From positions 248,001-312,000 of the forward strand of contig NZ_AP018365.1 in the NCBI RefSeq assembly GCF_016756395.1: a stretch of DNA of 64,000 nt. The letters run 5' to 3'. Under the pieces are notes generated by a model, which worked only from the letters and a program-made list of their open reading frames with translations, was not told where the DNA came from and did not search any database. Of the stretch, positions 40,353 through 48,918 are shown piece by piece. The translations under genes were made by a program, and so were the position numbers. The stretch comes from Streptomyces sp. SN-593. Lineage in GTDB: Bacteria; Actinomycetota; Actinomycetes; Streptomycetales; Streptomycetaceae. How positions within the stretch are numbered: the stretch's first letter is position 1; every line of letters starts with the position of its first letter.

Positions 40353-41332
40353 CCGGACCCGCCATGCCCGCAACCCGACCGCCGCGGCACCCCTGGGCGG
40401 TGTTCCTCGGCCGCCGCGTCCTGCGACTGCTCCTGTCCCTCGGGGTGGTGCTCACCGCGTCGTTCTCGATGATCCGCCTCGTGCCCGGAGATCCGGTCCG
40501 GGCCGCGCTCGGTGTCGACGCCGCCCCCGACCTGGTGGCCGCCCGCCGGCACGCCCTCGGGCTCGACGCGCCGTTCGCGTCCCAGTACCGCCACTACCTG
40601 CTGGGCCTCCTGCACGGCGACCTCGGCACCTCGCTGGTCACCGGGACACCGGTCGCGGAGCTGGTCCGCAGCAGGCTGCCGGCCACCCTGGAGATCTCCG
40701 GACTCGCCTTCCTGGCCACCCTCGCCGTCGCCCTGCCCGGCGGCCTGCTGGCCGCCGTCCGCACCCGCGAGGGCCGCCGCCCGCGCACCGAGCTGGTGTT
40801 CACCGCGGTCACCGCCGGCGTGGCCGGCGTGCCGGACTTCGTCCTGGCCGCCGGGCTCACCGCGCTGCTGGCCGTCGGCCTCCGGGTGTTCCCGGTGGCC
40901 GGAGCGGCCGGCGCCGGGTCCTTCGTCCTGCCGGTCCTCGCGCTCTCCCTCGCCCCCACCGCCGTCCTGCTGCGCATCGTCCGGGTGGAGGCGCTGAAGG
41001 TCCTGGACGAGGACTACCTGCGCACCGCCCGCAGCAAACGGCTGTCCCCCGCCCGCCGCCACCTCCGGCACGCGGCGCCCAACACCGCCACCGCGGCGCT
41101 CACCGTCGCCGGGAGCCTGCTGCCCGCCCTGATCGCGGGCACCGTGCTGGTCGAGAAGGTCTTCGCCTGGCCCGGCATCGGCTCGGCCATGGCCCAGTCC
41201 GTGGTCGCGCAGGACTACCCGGTGGTCCAGGCGATGGTGCTGGTGCTCGGCACCACCCTGCTGCTCGCCGGCCTCCTGGTCGACGTGCTGCTCGCCTTGC
41301 TCGACCCCCGTTCGGCGATCCGGGAGATGTGA
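40349..41332 (+). CDS. Family-5 ABC transporter permease (DppB/OppB type)
   Basis: 327 aa from the GTG at 40349, which overlaps the upstream stop as GTGA; an ATG at 40364 is the alternative. I prefer the overlap because the next two genes use the same arrangement. Six predicted membrane helices; the N-terminal GRRVLRLLLSLGVVLTASFSMIRLVPGDPV is typical of the B-type permease and the ATPase-coupling EAA-like loop includes DYLRTARSKRLSPARRHLRHA (split here as DYLRTARSK...RRHLRHA). It pairs with the permease half of the following fusion protein. Confidence 0.92.
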   Translation: MTGPAMPATRPPRHPWAVFLGRRVLRLLLSLGVVLTASFSMIRLVPGDPVRAALGVDAAPDLVAARRHALGLDAPFASQYRHYLLGLLHGDLGTSLVTGTPVAELVRSRLPATLEISGLAFLATLAVALPGGLLAAVRTREGRRPRTELVFTAVTAGVAGVPDFVLAAGLTALLAVGLRVFPVAGAAGAGSFVLPVLALSLAPTAVLLRIVRVEALKVLDEDYLRTARSKRLSPARRHLRHAAPNTATAALTVAGSLLPALIAGTVLVEKVFAWPGIGSAMAQSVVAQDYPVVQAMVLVLGTTLLLAGLLVDVLLALLDPRSAIREM

Positions 41333-43200
41333 GCATGCGCCTTCCCCGCGGCCGGCGGCGCTCGCCCCTGGCCTGGACCACGGCGGTCATGATGGCCTCC
41401 CTCGTCGTGCTCGCACTGGTCGGCCCGCTCGTCTGGGGCGCCGCGGCCGACCGGCCCGACCCCGCGGCGGTGCTCCAGGGGCCGTCCGCGCACCACCCGT
41501 TCGGCACCGACGGCCTCGGCCGCGACCTGCTCGCCCGGGTACTGACGGCCACCCGCCCCTCCCTGCTGTTCGCGCTGGCGGCGGTCCTGCTCGGCGCCGG
41601 CCCGGGGGTCCTCCTCGGGGCGTGCACCGCCGTCCTCGGCCGGCGCGGCCGCCGGCTGACCGCCGGTCTGATCAACCTCCTGCTCGCCTTCCCGGCACTC
41701 CTGGTCGCGATGTTCCTCGCGGTCGTGTGCGGGGCGGGCGCCGCGGGGGCGGTGCTGGCCCTCGCGGCCGCGGGAGTGCCCGGCTTCGCCCGGCTCGCCC
41801 AGACCCTCGCCGCCGGGGTCGCGGGCACCGACCACCTGGCCTCGGCGCGCGTCCTCGGCCTGCGGCGCCACCGGCTGCTGTGGCGCCACGTCCTGCCCCA
41901 CATCGCGGAGCCGCTGCTGCTGAGCGCCACCACGGCGGCGGGCACCACCCTGGTCGCGCTCTCCGGCCTGAGCTTCCTCGGCCTGGGCGTCCAACCGCCC
42001 GGCTACGACTGGGGGCTGCTGCTCAGTCAGGGACTCGACCGGATCTACGCCGACCCGCTGCCGGCGCTGGCCCCGGGCCTGGCCGTCCTCTACGCGGCCC
42101 TGGCCTTCCAGTTGCTGGGCGAGGTCCTCGCCGGAAGCGCGGCCAGGCGCCCCCCGGCCCCTCCGGTGCCCTCCCCGGCGCCCGCCCCGAGCGGCCCCGC
42201 CGAGGAGGGCCTGGTCCTCCAGGTCGAGGACCTCGGCGTCGAACTCCCCACCCCGGACGGCACCATCCGGCCGGTGCGCGGCGTGAGCCTGTCGGTCCGG
42301 GCGGGCGAGGCCGTCGGGCTCGTCGGCGAGTCGGGTTCGGGCAAGTCGCTGACCGCGCTCGCCGTCGCCGACCTGCTCCCGTACGGCGCCCGGGTGTCGC
42401 GGCGCACCCTGCGCCTGCTCGGCGCGGACCTCGCCGCCCTGACCTCCAGGGAGCGGGACCGGCACCTCGCGACGGGGCTGGCGATGATCTTCCAGAACCC
42501 CGCCTCGGCGCTCAACCCGACCTTGAGGATCGGCACCCAGCTCACCGAGACGGTCCGGGCCCACCGCGGGGCGAGCCGGGCGGTGGCCGCGGCGCAGGCC
42601 GCCGACGCCCTGCGCCGGGTCGCCCTGCCCCCGGAGCTGCTGCGCGCGCGTCCCCACCAGCTCTCCGGCGGCCAGCGCCAGCGCGTGATGATCGCGGCCG
42701 CCCTGATGGTGCGGCCCGGGCTGATCATCGCCGACGAACCGACCACGGCGCTCGACGCCACCGTGCAGCGGCAGATCACCAAGCTGCTCACCGACATCCG
42801 GCGGGAGACCTCCACCGCGGTGCTGTTCGTCAGCCACGACATCGCGCTCGTGGGCGAGTTCTGCGAACGGGTCCTGGTGATGTACGCGGGCACCGTCGTC
42901 GAGGAGCTGCCCGCCGGCCGCCTCGCCGACGGTGCCCGGCACCCCTACACGCGGGCCCTGGTCGACTCGGTGCCCGACCTCGCCGCCGACCGCGGGCAGC
43001 CGCTGCGGACCATCGGGGGCGCGCCGCCCGACCCGCTCACGCCCGCCCCGGGCTGCCCGTTCGAGCCGCGCTGCCCGCACCGCCGGGACGGCTGCGCCGA
43101 GCAGGCTCCCCCGTTGGCGGAGCTCGACGCCGGCCACCGTGTCGCCTGCTGGCACCCGCTCCCGGTGGCGGCGGTCCCTGAGCGGGCCACCGCGTCATGA
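41329..43200 (+). CDS. Permease-ATPase fusion of the family-5 ABC transporter
   Basis: 623 aa, GTG start overlapping the upstream stop (GTGA). Residues about 1-275 are a C-type permease (HPFGTDGLGRDLLARVL, then GLSFLGLGVQPP), followed by a Pro/Ala linker (about 272-298) and a DppD/OppD-type ATPase: Walker A GESGSGKS, signature LSGGQRQR, Walker B LIIADEPTTALD, and a C-terminal family-5 extension with Cys residues in PGCPFEPRCPHRRDGC. Permease and first ATPase are usually separate genes, so this is a fusion, common in some actinobacteria. Overlaps the next gene by ATGA. Confidence 0.92.
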   Translation: MSMRLPRGRRRSPLAWTTAVMMASLVVLALVGPLVWGAAADRPDPAAVLQGPSAHHPFGTDGLGRDLLARVLTATRPSLLFALAAVLLGAGPGVLLGACTAVLGRRGRRLTAGLINLLLAFPALLVAMFLAVVCGAGAAGAVLALAAAGVPGFARLAQTLAAGVAGTDHLASARVLGLRRHRLLWRHVLPHIAEPLLLSATTAAGTTLVALSGLSFLGLGVQPPGYDWGLLLSQGLDRIYADPLPALAPGLAVLYAALAFQLLGEVLAGSAARRPPAPPVPSPAPAPSGPAEEGLVLQVEDLGVELPTPDGTIRPVRGVSLSVRAGEAVGLVGESGSGKSLTALAVADLLPYGARVSRRTLRLLGADLAALTSRERDRHLATGLAMIFQNPASALNPTLRIGTQLTETVRAHRGASRAVAAAQAADALRRVALPPELLRARPHQLSGGQRQRVMIAAALMVRPGLIIADEPTTALDATVQRQITKLLTDIRRETSTAVLFVSHDIALVGEFCERVLVMYAGTVVEELPAGRLADGARHPYTRALVDSVPDLAADRGQPLRTIGGAPPDPLTPAPGCPFEPRCPHRRDGCAEQAPPLAELDAGHRVACWHPLPVAAVPERATAS

Positions 43201-44015
43201 CCGCCCTTCAGGTCACCGGCCTCACCGTCCGCCACCCCGGCGCCCGCGACCGCCCCGCCGCCGTGGACGGCGTCTCGCTGGAGGTCGCCGCCGGCACGAC
43301 CCTCGGCCTGGTGGGCGAGTCCGGCTCCGGGAAGTCCAGCCTGGCCCGCGCGATCGTCGGCCTCGTCCCCGCGCACGCCGGCCGGGTCCTGGTCGACGGG
43401 TGGGAGGTGCGCACCCGTACCGTCCGCGACCGGCGCCGGCTCGGCCGCCTCGTCCAGGTCGTCCTCCAGGACCCGGACACCGCGCTCGACCCGCGGATGA
43501 CGGCCCGTCGGACGCTGATCGAGGCCGCCACCGCCTTCCGCCGCGTGGACCGGGCCGCCCGCGCCGGGCGCGTCACCGAACTCCTCGGCCTGGTCGGCCT
43601 GGACCCCGCGCTCGCCGACCGGCTGCCGCGGCAGCTTTCCGGCGGGCAGCGCCAGCGGGTCGCCCTCGCCCGGGCGCTGGCCGTCGAGCCGGGCCTGCTG
43701 ATCGCCGACGAGATCACCTCGGCGCTCGACGCCTCGGTACAGGCCGGCGTCCTCAACACCGTCCGCGCACTCCAGCACCGGCTCGGCCTGTCCGTGCTGT
43801 TCATCGGCCACAACCTGCCGGCGGTCTGCCACGTCTCCGACACGGTGGCGGTCATGCGGCACGGCCGGATCGTCGAGACCGCCCCCACCGCGACGATCCT
43901 GCGTGCGCCGCGGCACCCCTACACCCGGACGCTGCTCGCCTCCGTCCCGTCCCTGCGCGCCCCGTCGCCCCGGATCGCCGGGCAGCGCGCCCGGCCGCCC
44001 CGGCCGAACGCCTGA
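43197..44015 (+). CDS. Second ATPase of the family-5 ABC transporter (DppF/OppF type)
   Basis: 272 aa, ATG overlapping the upstream stop (ATGA). Walker A GESGSGKSS, Q-loop VLQDPDTALDPR, signature LSGGQRQR, Walker B LLIADEITSALD, switch His in FIGHNLPAV. Walker B is followed by EITSALD rather than EPTSALD, a common F-subunit variant. It would heterodimerise with the ATPase half of the fusion protein. Substrate is unknown: peptide uptake, nickel/chelate uptake and recycling of the cluster's own product are all open. Confidence 0.92.
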   Translation: MTALQVTGLTVRHPGARDRPAAVDGVSLEVAAGTTLGLVGESGSGKSSLARAIVGLVPAHAGRVLVDGWEVRTRTVRDRRRLGRLVQVVLQDPDTALDPRMTARRTLIEAATAFRRVDRAARAGRVTELLGLVGLDPALADRLPRQLSGGQRQRVALARALAVEPGLLIADEITSALDASVQAGVLNTVRALQHRLGLSVLFIGHNLPAVCHVSDTVAVMRHGRIVETAPTATILRAPRHPYTRTLLASVPSLRAPSPRIAGQRARPPRPNA

Positions 44016-44110
44016 TCGGGCGGAGCCGTTCCCGCGCGGCGGGTCCGCGGCCGGCCGCGGGGCTCCCGGCGCGGGGCGGGAATCCGGCACGGCGCGCAGC
44101 CGGAAACAAA

Positions 44111-44248
44111 GGAATTCCCCGCCCCGGCGTCAACCAGCCGGGAATTCCTCACGCTCACGGATGACAAAGCGATCTTCACATCGGATTCCCGTGAGACGAT
44201 GCGGCGGCATCGGCATGCGAACCGCCCGGCGGCGCCGGGGAATTCCCC
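44111..44248. promoter_or_regulatory. Three GAATTC-centred palindromes upstream of KAS III
   Basis: GGAATTCCCC at 44111, GGAATTCC at 44141 and a perfect 12-bp GGGGAATTCCCC at 44237-44248 lie between the ABC operon and the KAS III leader. The first two also face each other as arms of a larger inverted repeat (44111-44148). Similar sequences occur in the 38365-38413 element. Possibly a shared regulator site; a terminator for the ABC operon is an alternative for the first pair. Confidence 0.4.
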
Positions 44249-44298
44249 GACCGTTCCGGGGCATTCACGAGCCGGTGGCGAAAGGAAGGAGAAAGACC

Positions 44299-44349
44299 AT
44301 GGGAACCCTTCGAGGTGCGCCGATCGCGGCCGGGCGGAGCGTGGCGTGA
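44299..44349 (+). CDS. 16-aa upstream ORF coupled to KAS III
   Basis: The ATG at 44299 has a strong ribosome binding site (AAGGAAGGAG, about 8 nt upstream). The ORF encodes MGTLRGAPIAAGRSVA and its TGA overlaps the KAS III GTG start as GTGA. The KAS III gene has no ribosome binding site of its own, so ribosomes terminating here probably restart on it. No runs of rare codons or a single amino acid suggest classical attenuation. It may only be a coupling device. Confidence 0.6.
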   Translation: MGTLRGAPIAAGRSVA

Positions 44350-45380
44350 CCCTCGCCCTGGACCAGACCCTCTTCCACCAGACCGGCGTCGGCCTGTCCG
44401 TGCCGTTCGCCGTCGCCGGGACGGGGATGCACCTGCCCCCGGCGGTCGTCACCAACCAGGACCTCACGCGCACCCTGGACACCAGCGACGAGTGGATCAC
44501 CAGCCGTACCGGCATCCGCGAACGCCGCCGCCTGGCCCCGCACCTGGCGACCTCCGACATGTGCGTCGCCGCCGCCCGCCCGGCCCTCGACGCCGCCGGC
44601 ACCGAGGCATCCCGGCTGGACGCGGTCATCGTCGCCACCTACACCGGGGACCAGCCGCTCGTGTCGACCGCGCTGATCGTCAAGGACGCCCTCGGGGCGC
44701 ACCGCGCCCTGGCCCTGGACGTCACGCAGGCCGCCTGCGCCTCCGGCATCCAGGCCATGCTGATCGCGGCGCACCTCCTCCAGAACCCCTCCATCACCAC
44801 CGTCCTCCTTCTGGCCGCCGACTGCGCCTCCAGGGTCGCCGACCCCGCCGACCGCACCACCGGGGTCTTCTTCGGCGACGCCGCGGCGGCCGCCGTCCTC
44901 GCCCGCACCGACACCCCCGGAGCCGGGCTGCTCTCCTACAGCCTGGGCTCCCAGCTCTCCTACGACGTCCAGATCCCCGCCGGGGGCTCCCGGCGGCCCG
45001 CCGGCCCGGACACCGTCGCCGCCGGAGACCACTACCTGTCGATGGACGGTCGCGCCGTCTGGGACACCGCGACCACGCGCCTGCCCGAGAGCATCGCCGG
45101 CGCCGCCCACCGGGCCGGCGTGCCGGTCGACCGGATCCGCCACTTCTTCCTCCACCAGGCCAACCTGAACATCATCAGCGAGACCATGGCGGCCCTGGAC
45201 GTCCCCCGGGACCGTGCCCCCGTCACCATCGACCGGCTGGGCAACACCGGGTCGGCCGGCCTGTTCACCGCGCTCCACACCACCCACACCGAAGGGGGCC
45301 TCCTGCCCGGGGACACCTACGTGCTGTCCGGGATCGGCGCGGGTTTCCAGTGGGGGACCCTCTGTCTGCGGCACGCCTGA
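44346..45380 (+). CDS. Beta-ketoacyl-ACP synthase III family protein
   Basis: 344 aa, GTG start overlapping the short ORF. Thiolase fold with the FabH-type triad: Cys131 in TQAACASGIQAM, His in FFLHQANLNI and Asn in RLGNTGSAG. The N-terminal GTGMHLPPAVVTNQDL and DEWITSRTGIRERR are family signatures. It would condense an acyl-CoA with malonyl-ACP or, as in some secondary-metabolite relatives, transfer an acyl group. It is not beside other fatty-acid genes, so a dedicated starter or specialised-metabolism role is more likely than housekeeping. It could supply the acyl starter of the NRPS 9 kb away, but no carrier protein or acyl ligase was seen nearby. Confidence 0.9.
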   Translation: MTLALDQTLFHQTGVGLSVPFAVAGTGMHLPPAVVTNQDLTRTLDTSDEWITSRTGIRERRRLAPHLATSDMCVAAARPALDAAGTEASRLDAVIVATYTGDQPLVSTALIVKDALGAHRALALDVTQAACASGIQAMLIAAHLLQNPSITTVLLLAADCASRVADPADRTTGVFFGDAAAAAVLARTDTPGAGLLSYSLGSQLSYDVQIPAGGSRRPAGPDTVAAGDHYLSMDGRAVWDTATTRLPESIAGAAHRAGVPVDRIRHFFLHQANLNIISETMAALDVPRDRAPVTIDRLGNTGSAGLFTALHTTHTEGGLLPGDTYVLSGIGAGFQWGTLCLRHA

Positions 45381-45563
45381 CCGCACCACGGGTCCGGCAG
45401 CCCTCCCGCGGTTCCCCCGTGGTTCCCCCGCGCCTTCCCCGGGCGCGCGTCCCCCGGCCCTCGCTCCCCGGTCCGCGCCCCGCGTCACGTCGCCGCCGCG
45501 GCCGCTCACGGACGGGTGAACCCCGGGCCGATTCCGGGCGCCCCACCCGCCGCGAGCACCAGC

Positions 45564-46913
45564 ATGGACCGCATGACCACCACGCACTCCCGGGCCGAAC
45601 GGGCCGCCCAGGCCCGGGCCGCCGAATCCCAGCTCGCCGCCGAGGGAATCGACGGGGTGGTGTTCGGCTGGGTCGACAACGCCGGGCTCACCCGGGTCAA
45701 GTCCGTCCCCCTCGCCCAGCTCGTTCCCGCCGCCGAGTACGGTGTCGGGGCCGCGCCCTGCTTCGACCTCGCGCTGGCGGACGACTCCTTCGCCACCACG
45801 CCGTCCGGCACCGGCCCGACGGGCGACCTGCGCCTCGTACCCGACCTCGACCGGCTCACCCCGCTTGCCGCCCAGCCCGGCTGGGCCTGGGCCCCGGCCG
45901 ACCGCTACGCCCAGGACGGCACCCCGCACCCGGGATGCCAGCGCGGTTTCGCCCGGCGGTGCGCGGAGGCCGTCGAACGGCGCGGGCTGTCGGTGCGGGC
46001 GGGGATCGAGGTGGAGTGGGTGGTGGCCGACGCCGCCGGGACCCCGGCGACGGTCGCGCCCGCGTACGGCATGTCCCGCTTCGTCGAGCACTCGGACTAC
46101 CTGCGCGAGGTGCTGCGCGCCCTCACCGGGCAGGGGCTGACCGTGCTGCAACTCCACCCCGAGTACGCCGCGGGGCAGTTCGAGGTCTCGGTCGCCGCCG
46201 AGGGGCCCGTCGAGGCCGCCGACACCACCATGCTGGTGCGCCACACCGTTCGCGCGGTCTCCGCCCGGCACGGCCTGCGGGTCTCGTACGCCCCCGTCTT
46301 CTCCGAGGACGCGCTCGGCAACGGCGGCCACCTCCATCTCAGCCTGTGGCGACAGGGCCGGAACCTCGGCCACGGCGGGCCCGGCCGGCACGGACTGCAC
46401 CCGGAGGCCGAGCAGTTCCTCGCGGGCGTGCTGTCCGAACTGCCCGCGCTGCTCGCCCTCGGCGCGCCCAGCGCCGCCTCCTACCTCCGCCTGGTCCCCT
46501 CCCGGTTCGCGGGGGCCTACCGCTGCTGGGGACTGGAGAACCGCGAGGCGGCGCTGCGGCTGATCACCGGTTCCACCGCCGGACAGGCCAACGCCGAGGT
46601 CAAGTGCTTCGACGCGGCCGCCAACCCGTACCTGGTGGTCGGCGGCGTGCTGGCCGCGGGGCTCGCCGGACTCGACGCCGGGCTGGCCCTCCCGCCCGAG
46701 ACCCGGACCGACCCCGCCACCCTCGACACCGCCGAGCGCCTCCCGGCGAGCCTGCCCGAGGCGACCGACGCGTACGAGAAGTCCGCCCCGCTGCGCAGGG
46801 CGCTCGGCCGCGAGCTGTACGAGGCGGTGCTGGCGGTGCGGCGGGCGGAGGCGGAGCGGTTCGCGATGCACTCGGACGCGGACGTCATCGAGGCGGTGCG
46901 CTGGCGCCACTGA
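45564..46913 (+). CDS. Glutamine-synthetase-like ligase
   Basis: 449 aa from the ATG at 45564; an ATG at 45573 is almost equally good and neither has a strong ribosome binding site. C-terminal catalytic domain motifs of the GS family are present: HPEYAAGQFEVS, NGGHLHLSLW, CWGLENREAALRLI and AEVKCFDAAANPYLVVGG. The N-terminal beta-grasp part is short (GIDGVVFGWVDNAGLTRVKSVP). The sequence is closer to non-canonical GS proteins such as gamma-glutamylpolyamine/amide synthetases than to nitrogen-assimilating GlnA. It would ligate glutamate or a related acid to an amine using ATP. It converges with a GNAT/PLP-decarboxylase operon, which could supply or modify an amine substrate. Confidence 0.88.
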   Translation: MDRMTTTHSRAERAAQARAAESQLAAEGIDGVVFGWVDNAGLTRVKSVPLAQLVPAAEYGVGAAPCFDLALADDSFATTPSGTGPTGDLRLVPDLDRLTPLAAQPGWAWAPADRYAQDGTPHPGCQRGFARRCAEAVERRGLSVRAGIEVEWVVADAAGTPATVAPAYGMSRFVEHSDYLREVLRALTGQGLTVLQLHPEYAAGQFEVSVAAEGPVEAADTTMLVRHTVRAVSARHGLRVSYAPVFSEDALGNGGHLHLSLWRQGRNLGHGGPGRHGLHPEAEQFLAGVLSELPALLALGAPSAASYLRLVPSRFAGAYRCWGLENREAALRLITGSTAGQANAEVKCFDAAANPYLVVGGVLAAGLAGLDAGLALPPETRTDPATLDTAERLPASLPEATDAYEKSAPLRRALGRELYEAVLAVRRAEAERFAMHSDADVIEAVRWRH

Positions 46914-46950
46914 CAAGGCGCCGGCCGCGTCCCTCCCGCGCGCGGCGACG

Positions 46951-46970
46951 GACCGGTGCGGCGACCGGTC
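46951..46970. terminator. Candidate bidirectional hairpin between convergent genes
   Basis: Perfect 7-bp arms GACCGGT and ACCGGTC around a 6-nt loop, in the 71-bp gap between the convergent GS-like and GNAT genes. No T-run; assigned from position and symmetry only. Confidence 0.35.
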
Positions 46971-46984
46971 GGCCGCGCAGGGGT

Positions 46985-47512
46985 TCAGGAGGACAGGCGG
47001 GCCGTACCGGTGGGGTCGGGCTCCAGCGGCCGCGCCATGTAGACCGCCTCGGCGCCGTAGCTCGCGGGGAGCCCTGCCTCGGGCCGGACCCGGTAGCCCA
47101 GCGCGGTCCACAGCGCCCGCGAGCCCTGCACGGCGACCAGGGAGAGCGTCCGGTGGCCGGCCGCCCGCCCCGCCTCCTCCAGTCGCCGCTGCATCCGGCG
47201 GGCCAGGCCCCGGCCCCGCGCCCGCTCGGCGATCGCCAGGTCGTGGAGGTGCAGGTTGTCCCACCGCCCCGCGGCCTCCTCGGCGGCGCTCAGGTCCGGA
47301 CAGCGCAGCAACGGGTAGGGCAGCGCCAGCAGGTACCCGGCGAAGCCGCCCGCGTGCTCCAGCACGAAGCAGGTCGAGGGCGAGGCACGCTGCCGGGAGC
47401 GCAGGTACTCCTCCCCCTCGGACAGGCCGCTCGCCGCGTAGGCGCGTTCCTCCAGCGCGACCACCTCGCTCCAGTCGTCCTCGCGGAGCAGCCGGATCCG
47501 GGTGCCGTTCAC
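46985..47512 (-). CDS. GNAT-family N-acetyltransferase
   Basis: 175 aa from the GTG at 47512, which overlaps the decarboxylase stop as GTGA. GNAT features: N-terminal IRLLREDDW with EVVALEERAY, central strand LHLHDLAIAERARGRGLARRM (split: LHLHDLAI then RARGRGLARRM) giving the acetyl-CoA pyrophosphate-binding RGRGLA loop, and the C-terminal ALWTALGYR motif. Acceptor unknown. Coupling to an amino-acid-decarboxylase-type gene suggests an amine acceptor, for example a polyamine or decarboxylated amino acid. Confidence 0.88.
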   Translation of the reverse strand: MNGTRIRLLREDDWSEVVALEERAYAASGLSEGEEYLRSRQRASPSTCFVLEHAGGFAGYLLALPYPLLRCPDLSAAEEAAGRWDNLHLHDLAIAERARGRGLARRMQRRLEEAGRAAGHRTLSLVAVQGSRALWTALGYRVRPEAGLPASYGAEAVYMARPLEPDPTGTARLSS

Positions 47513-48918
47513 GCCCCTCCTCCGACCGGGGCGGCGCCTCCGACACAGGTGTACGGCAGCGGCGTGAAGCCGTTGAACCCCGCGGTGGCGTAGGCCGCGG
47601 CGTACGCGCCGCAGGAGTGGACCCACACCGGCTCGCCGGAGGAGATCGCGCGCGGGACCCGTACCGGGCCCTCCGGGGCGTAGGCGTCGTCGCTGTCACA
47701 GGTCGGACCGGCCACCACGGCGTCGGTGAACGGCCCGGCCGGGTGGGTCGGGAACTCCAGCCGGTACTGCAACTGGTCCATCTCGTAGAGGCCGTTGAAC
47801 TTCCCGCAGCTGAGGTAGAGCCAGTCCTCGCGGGTGCCGTCGAGCCGGTGGCGGGAGGTGAGCCGGGCGACATGGGCGCGGATCGCGCCGTGGTCGGCCA
47901 CCAAGTGGCGGCCGGGCTCGATCAGGAAGGCCGGCGGGGCGGCGTTGAGACCGCGCAGCCGCTCCATGCCCGCGCGGATCACCGTGAACATCCCGTCCAG
48001 CGGCGGGTCCAGGGGCCGGCCGCGCCGGTCGAGCACGCCGAGCGCGGGCAGTCCCCCGCCGAGGTTGATCCGGTCCGGGACGATGCCGCGCCGGTTGAGC
48101 GCCTCCAGGGACGCGGCCAGCGTGTCGAACGCCTCGGCCCAGGCTCCGGCCGTCATCTGCTGGGAGCCCACGTGCACCGACAGGCCGGAGGGCACCAGCC
48201 CGGCGTCCCGAGCCGCGCCGAGCACCGAGGGGACATCCTCGGGCGCGCAGCCGAACTTGCGGCTCAGGCCCCACAGGGCGCCGGCGCCGCTGGTCGCGAT
48301 CCGACAGAACACCCTCGCGCCGGGGGCGTGCGCGGCGATCGCGGCGACGTCCTGGGGACTGTCCGTGGCGAAGTCGCGCACCCCGAGCCGGTGGGCCCGG
48401 ACGATGTCGCGGTCGGACTTGACGGTGTTGCCGTAGTGGATCAGCTCGGGTGCCACCCCGGTGCGCAGCGCCTGCGCGATCTCCTGGGGGCTGGCCGCGT
48501 CGAACCCGGAGCCGAGCCGGGCGAGGTGGCCGAGCACCTCGTCCACCGGGCATGCCTTCATCGCGAACCGGACGAGGGCTCCGGGCAGTTCGGAGCACAG
48601 GGCGGAGTACTGGCGGCCGATGCCGTCCAGGTCGTAGACGACGGTGTCCTCGGCGGCAGCCGCGAGCGCGTCCCGCAGAGCGGAGCGGCCGTGTGCCGGG
48701 GAGCGGACGGACTGGGCGGGCAGGGACATCGTGACCGACGCGGTCGGGGTACGGTCACCGGTCCGGTCGCGGTCGGCGCTCCTGTCGCGGCCGCCGGTTG
48801 TGCCGCGGTGGGCTGTCCGGTCGCGGTCGCCGGTTGTTTCGCGGTCGGCGGTCCGACGCTGCTCGGCGGTCTGCCGCGGTGCCGCGCTCCGACGCGTGCC
48901 GGTGGCCTGAGGCCTCAC
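47509..48918 (-). CDS. Fold-type III PLP-dependent decarboxylase with Arg/Asp-rich N-terminal extension
   Basis: 469 aa from the GTG at 48918, chosen because GGAGGGGAA precedes it by about 8 nt; the internal ATG at 48729 has none. The catalytic part resembles ornithine/lysine/diaminopimelate-type decarboxylases: PLP lysine K121 in RFAMKACP, SGFDAAS, HVGSQQM, glycine loop NLGGGLP, EPGR, and the second-subunit catalytic Cys in GPTCDSDD. Before this domain there are about 63 residues made of degenerate DR/TT/GDR units (DRETTGDRDRTAHR and similar), encoded by GC-rich tandem-like DNA. Substrate not assigned. Likely makes an amine used by the coupled GNAT and perhaps the GS-like ligase. Confidence 0.88.
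   Translation of the reverse strand: MRPQATGTRRSAAPRQTAEQRRTADRETTGDRDRTAHRGTTGGRDRSADRDRTGDRTPTASVTMSLPAQSVRSPAHGRSALRDALAAAAEDTVVYDLDGIGRQYSALCSELPGALVRFAMKACPVDEVLGHLARLGSGFDAASPQEIAQALRTGVAPELIHYGNTVKSDRDIVRAHRLGVRDFATDSPQDVAAIAAHAPGARVFCRIATSGAGALWGLSRKFGCAPEDVPSVLGAARDAGLVPSGLSVHVGSQQMTAGAWAEAFDTLAASLEALNRRGIVPDRINLGGGLPALGVLDRRGRPLDPPLDGMFTVIRAGMERLRGLNAAPPAFLIEPGRHLVADHGAIRAHVARLTSRHRLDGTREDWLYLSCGKFNGLYEMDQLQYRLEFPTHPAGPFTDAVVAGPTCDSDDAYAPEGPVRVPRAISSGEPVWVHSCGAYAAAYATAGFNGFTPLPYTCVGGAAPVGGGA

Noticed and set aside
44346..45380. KAS III as a proven part of the NRPS pathway
   Set aside because: It is 9 kb from the NRPS start, behind an unrelated ABC operon, and no carrier protein or acyl ligase accompanies it; kept only as a possibility.
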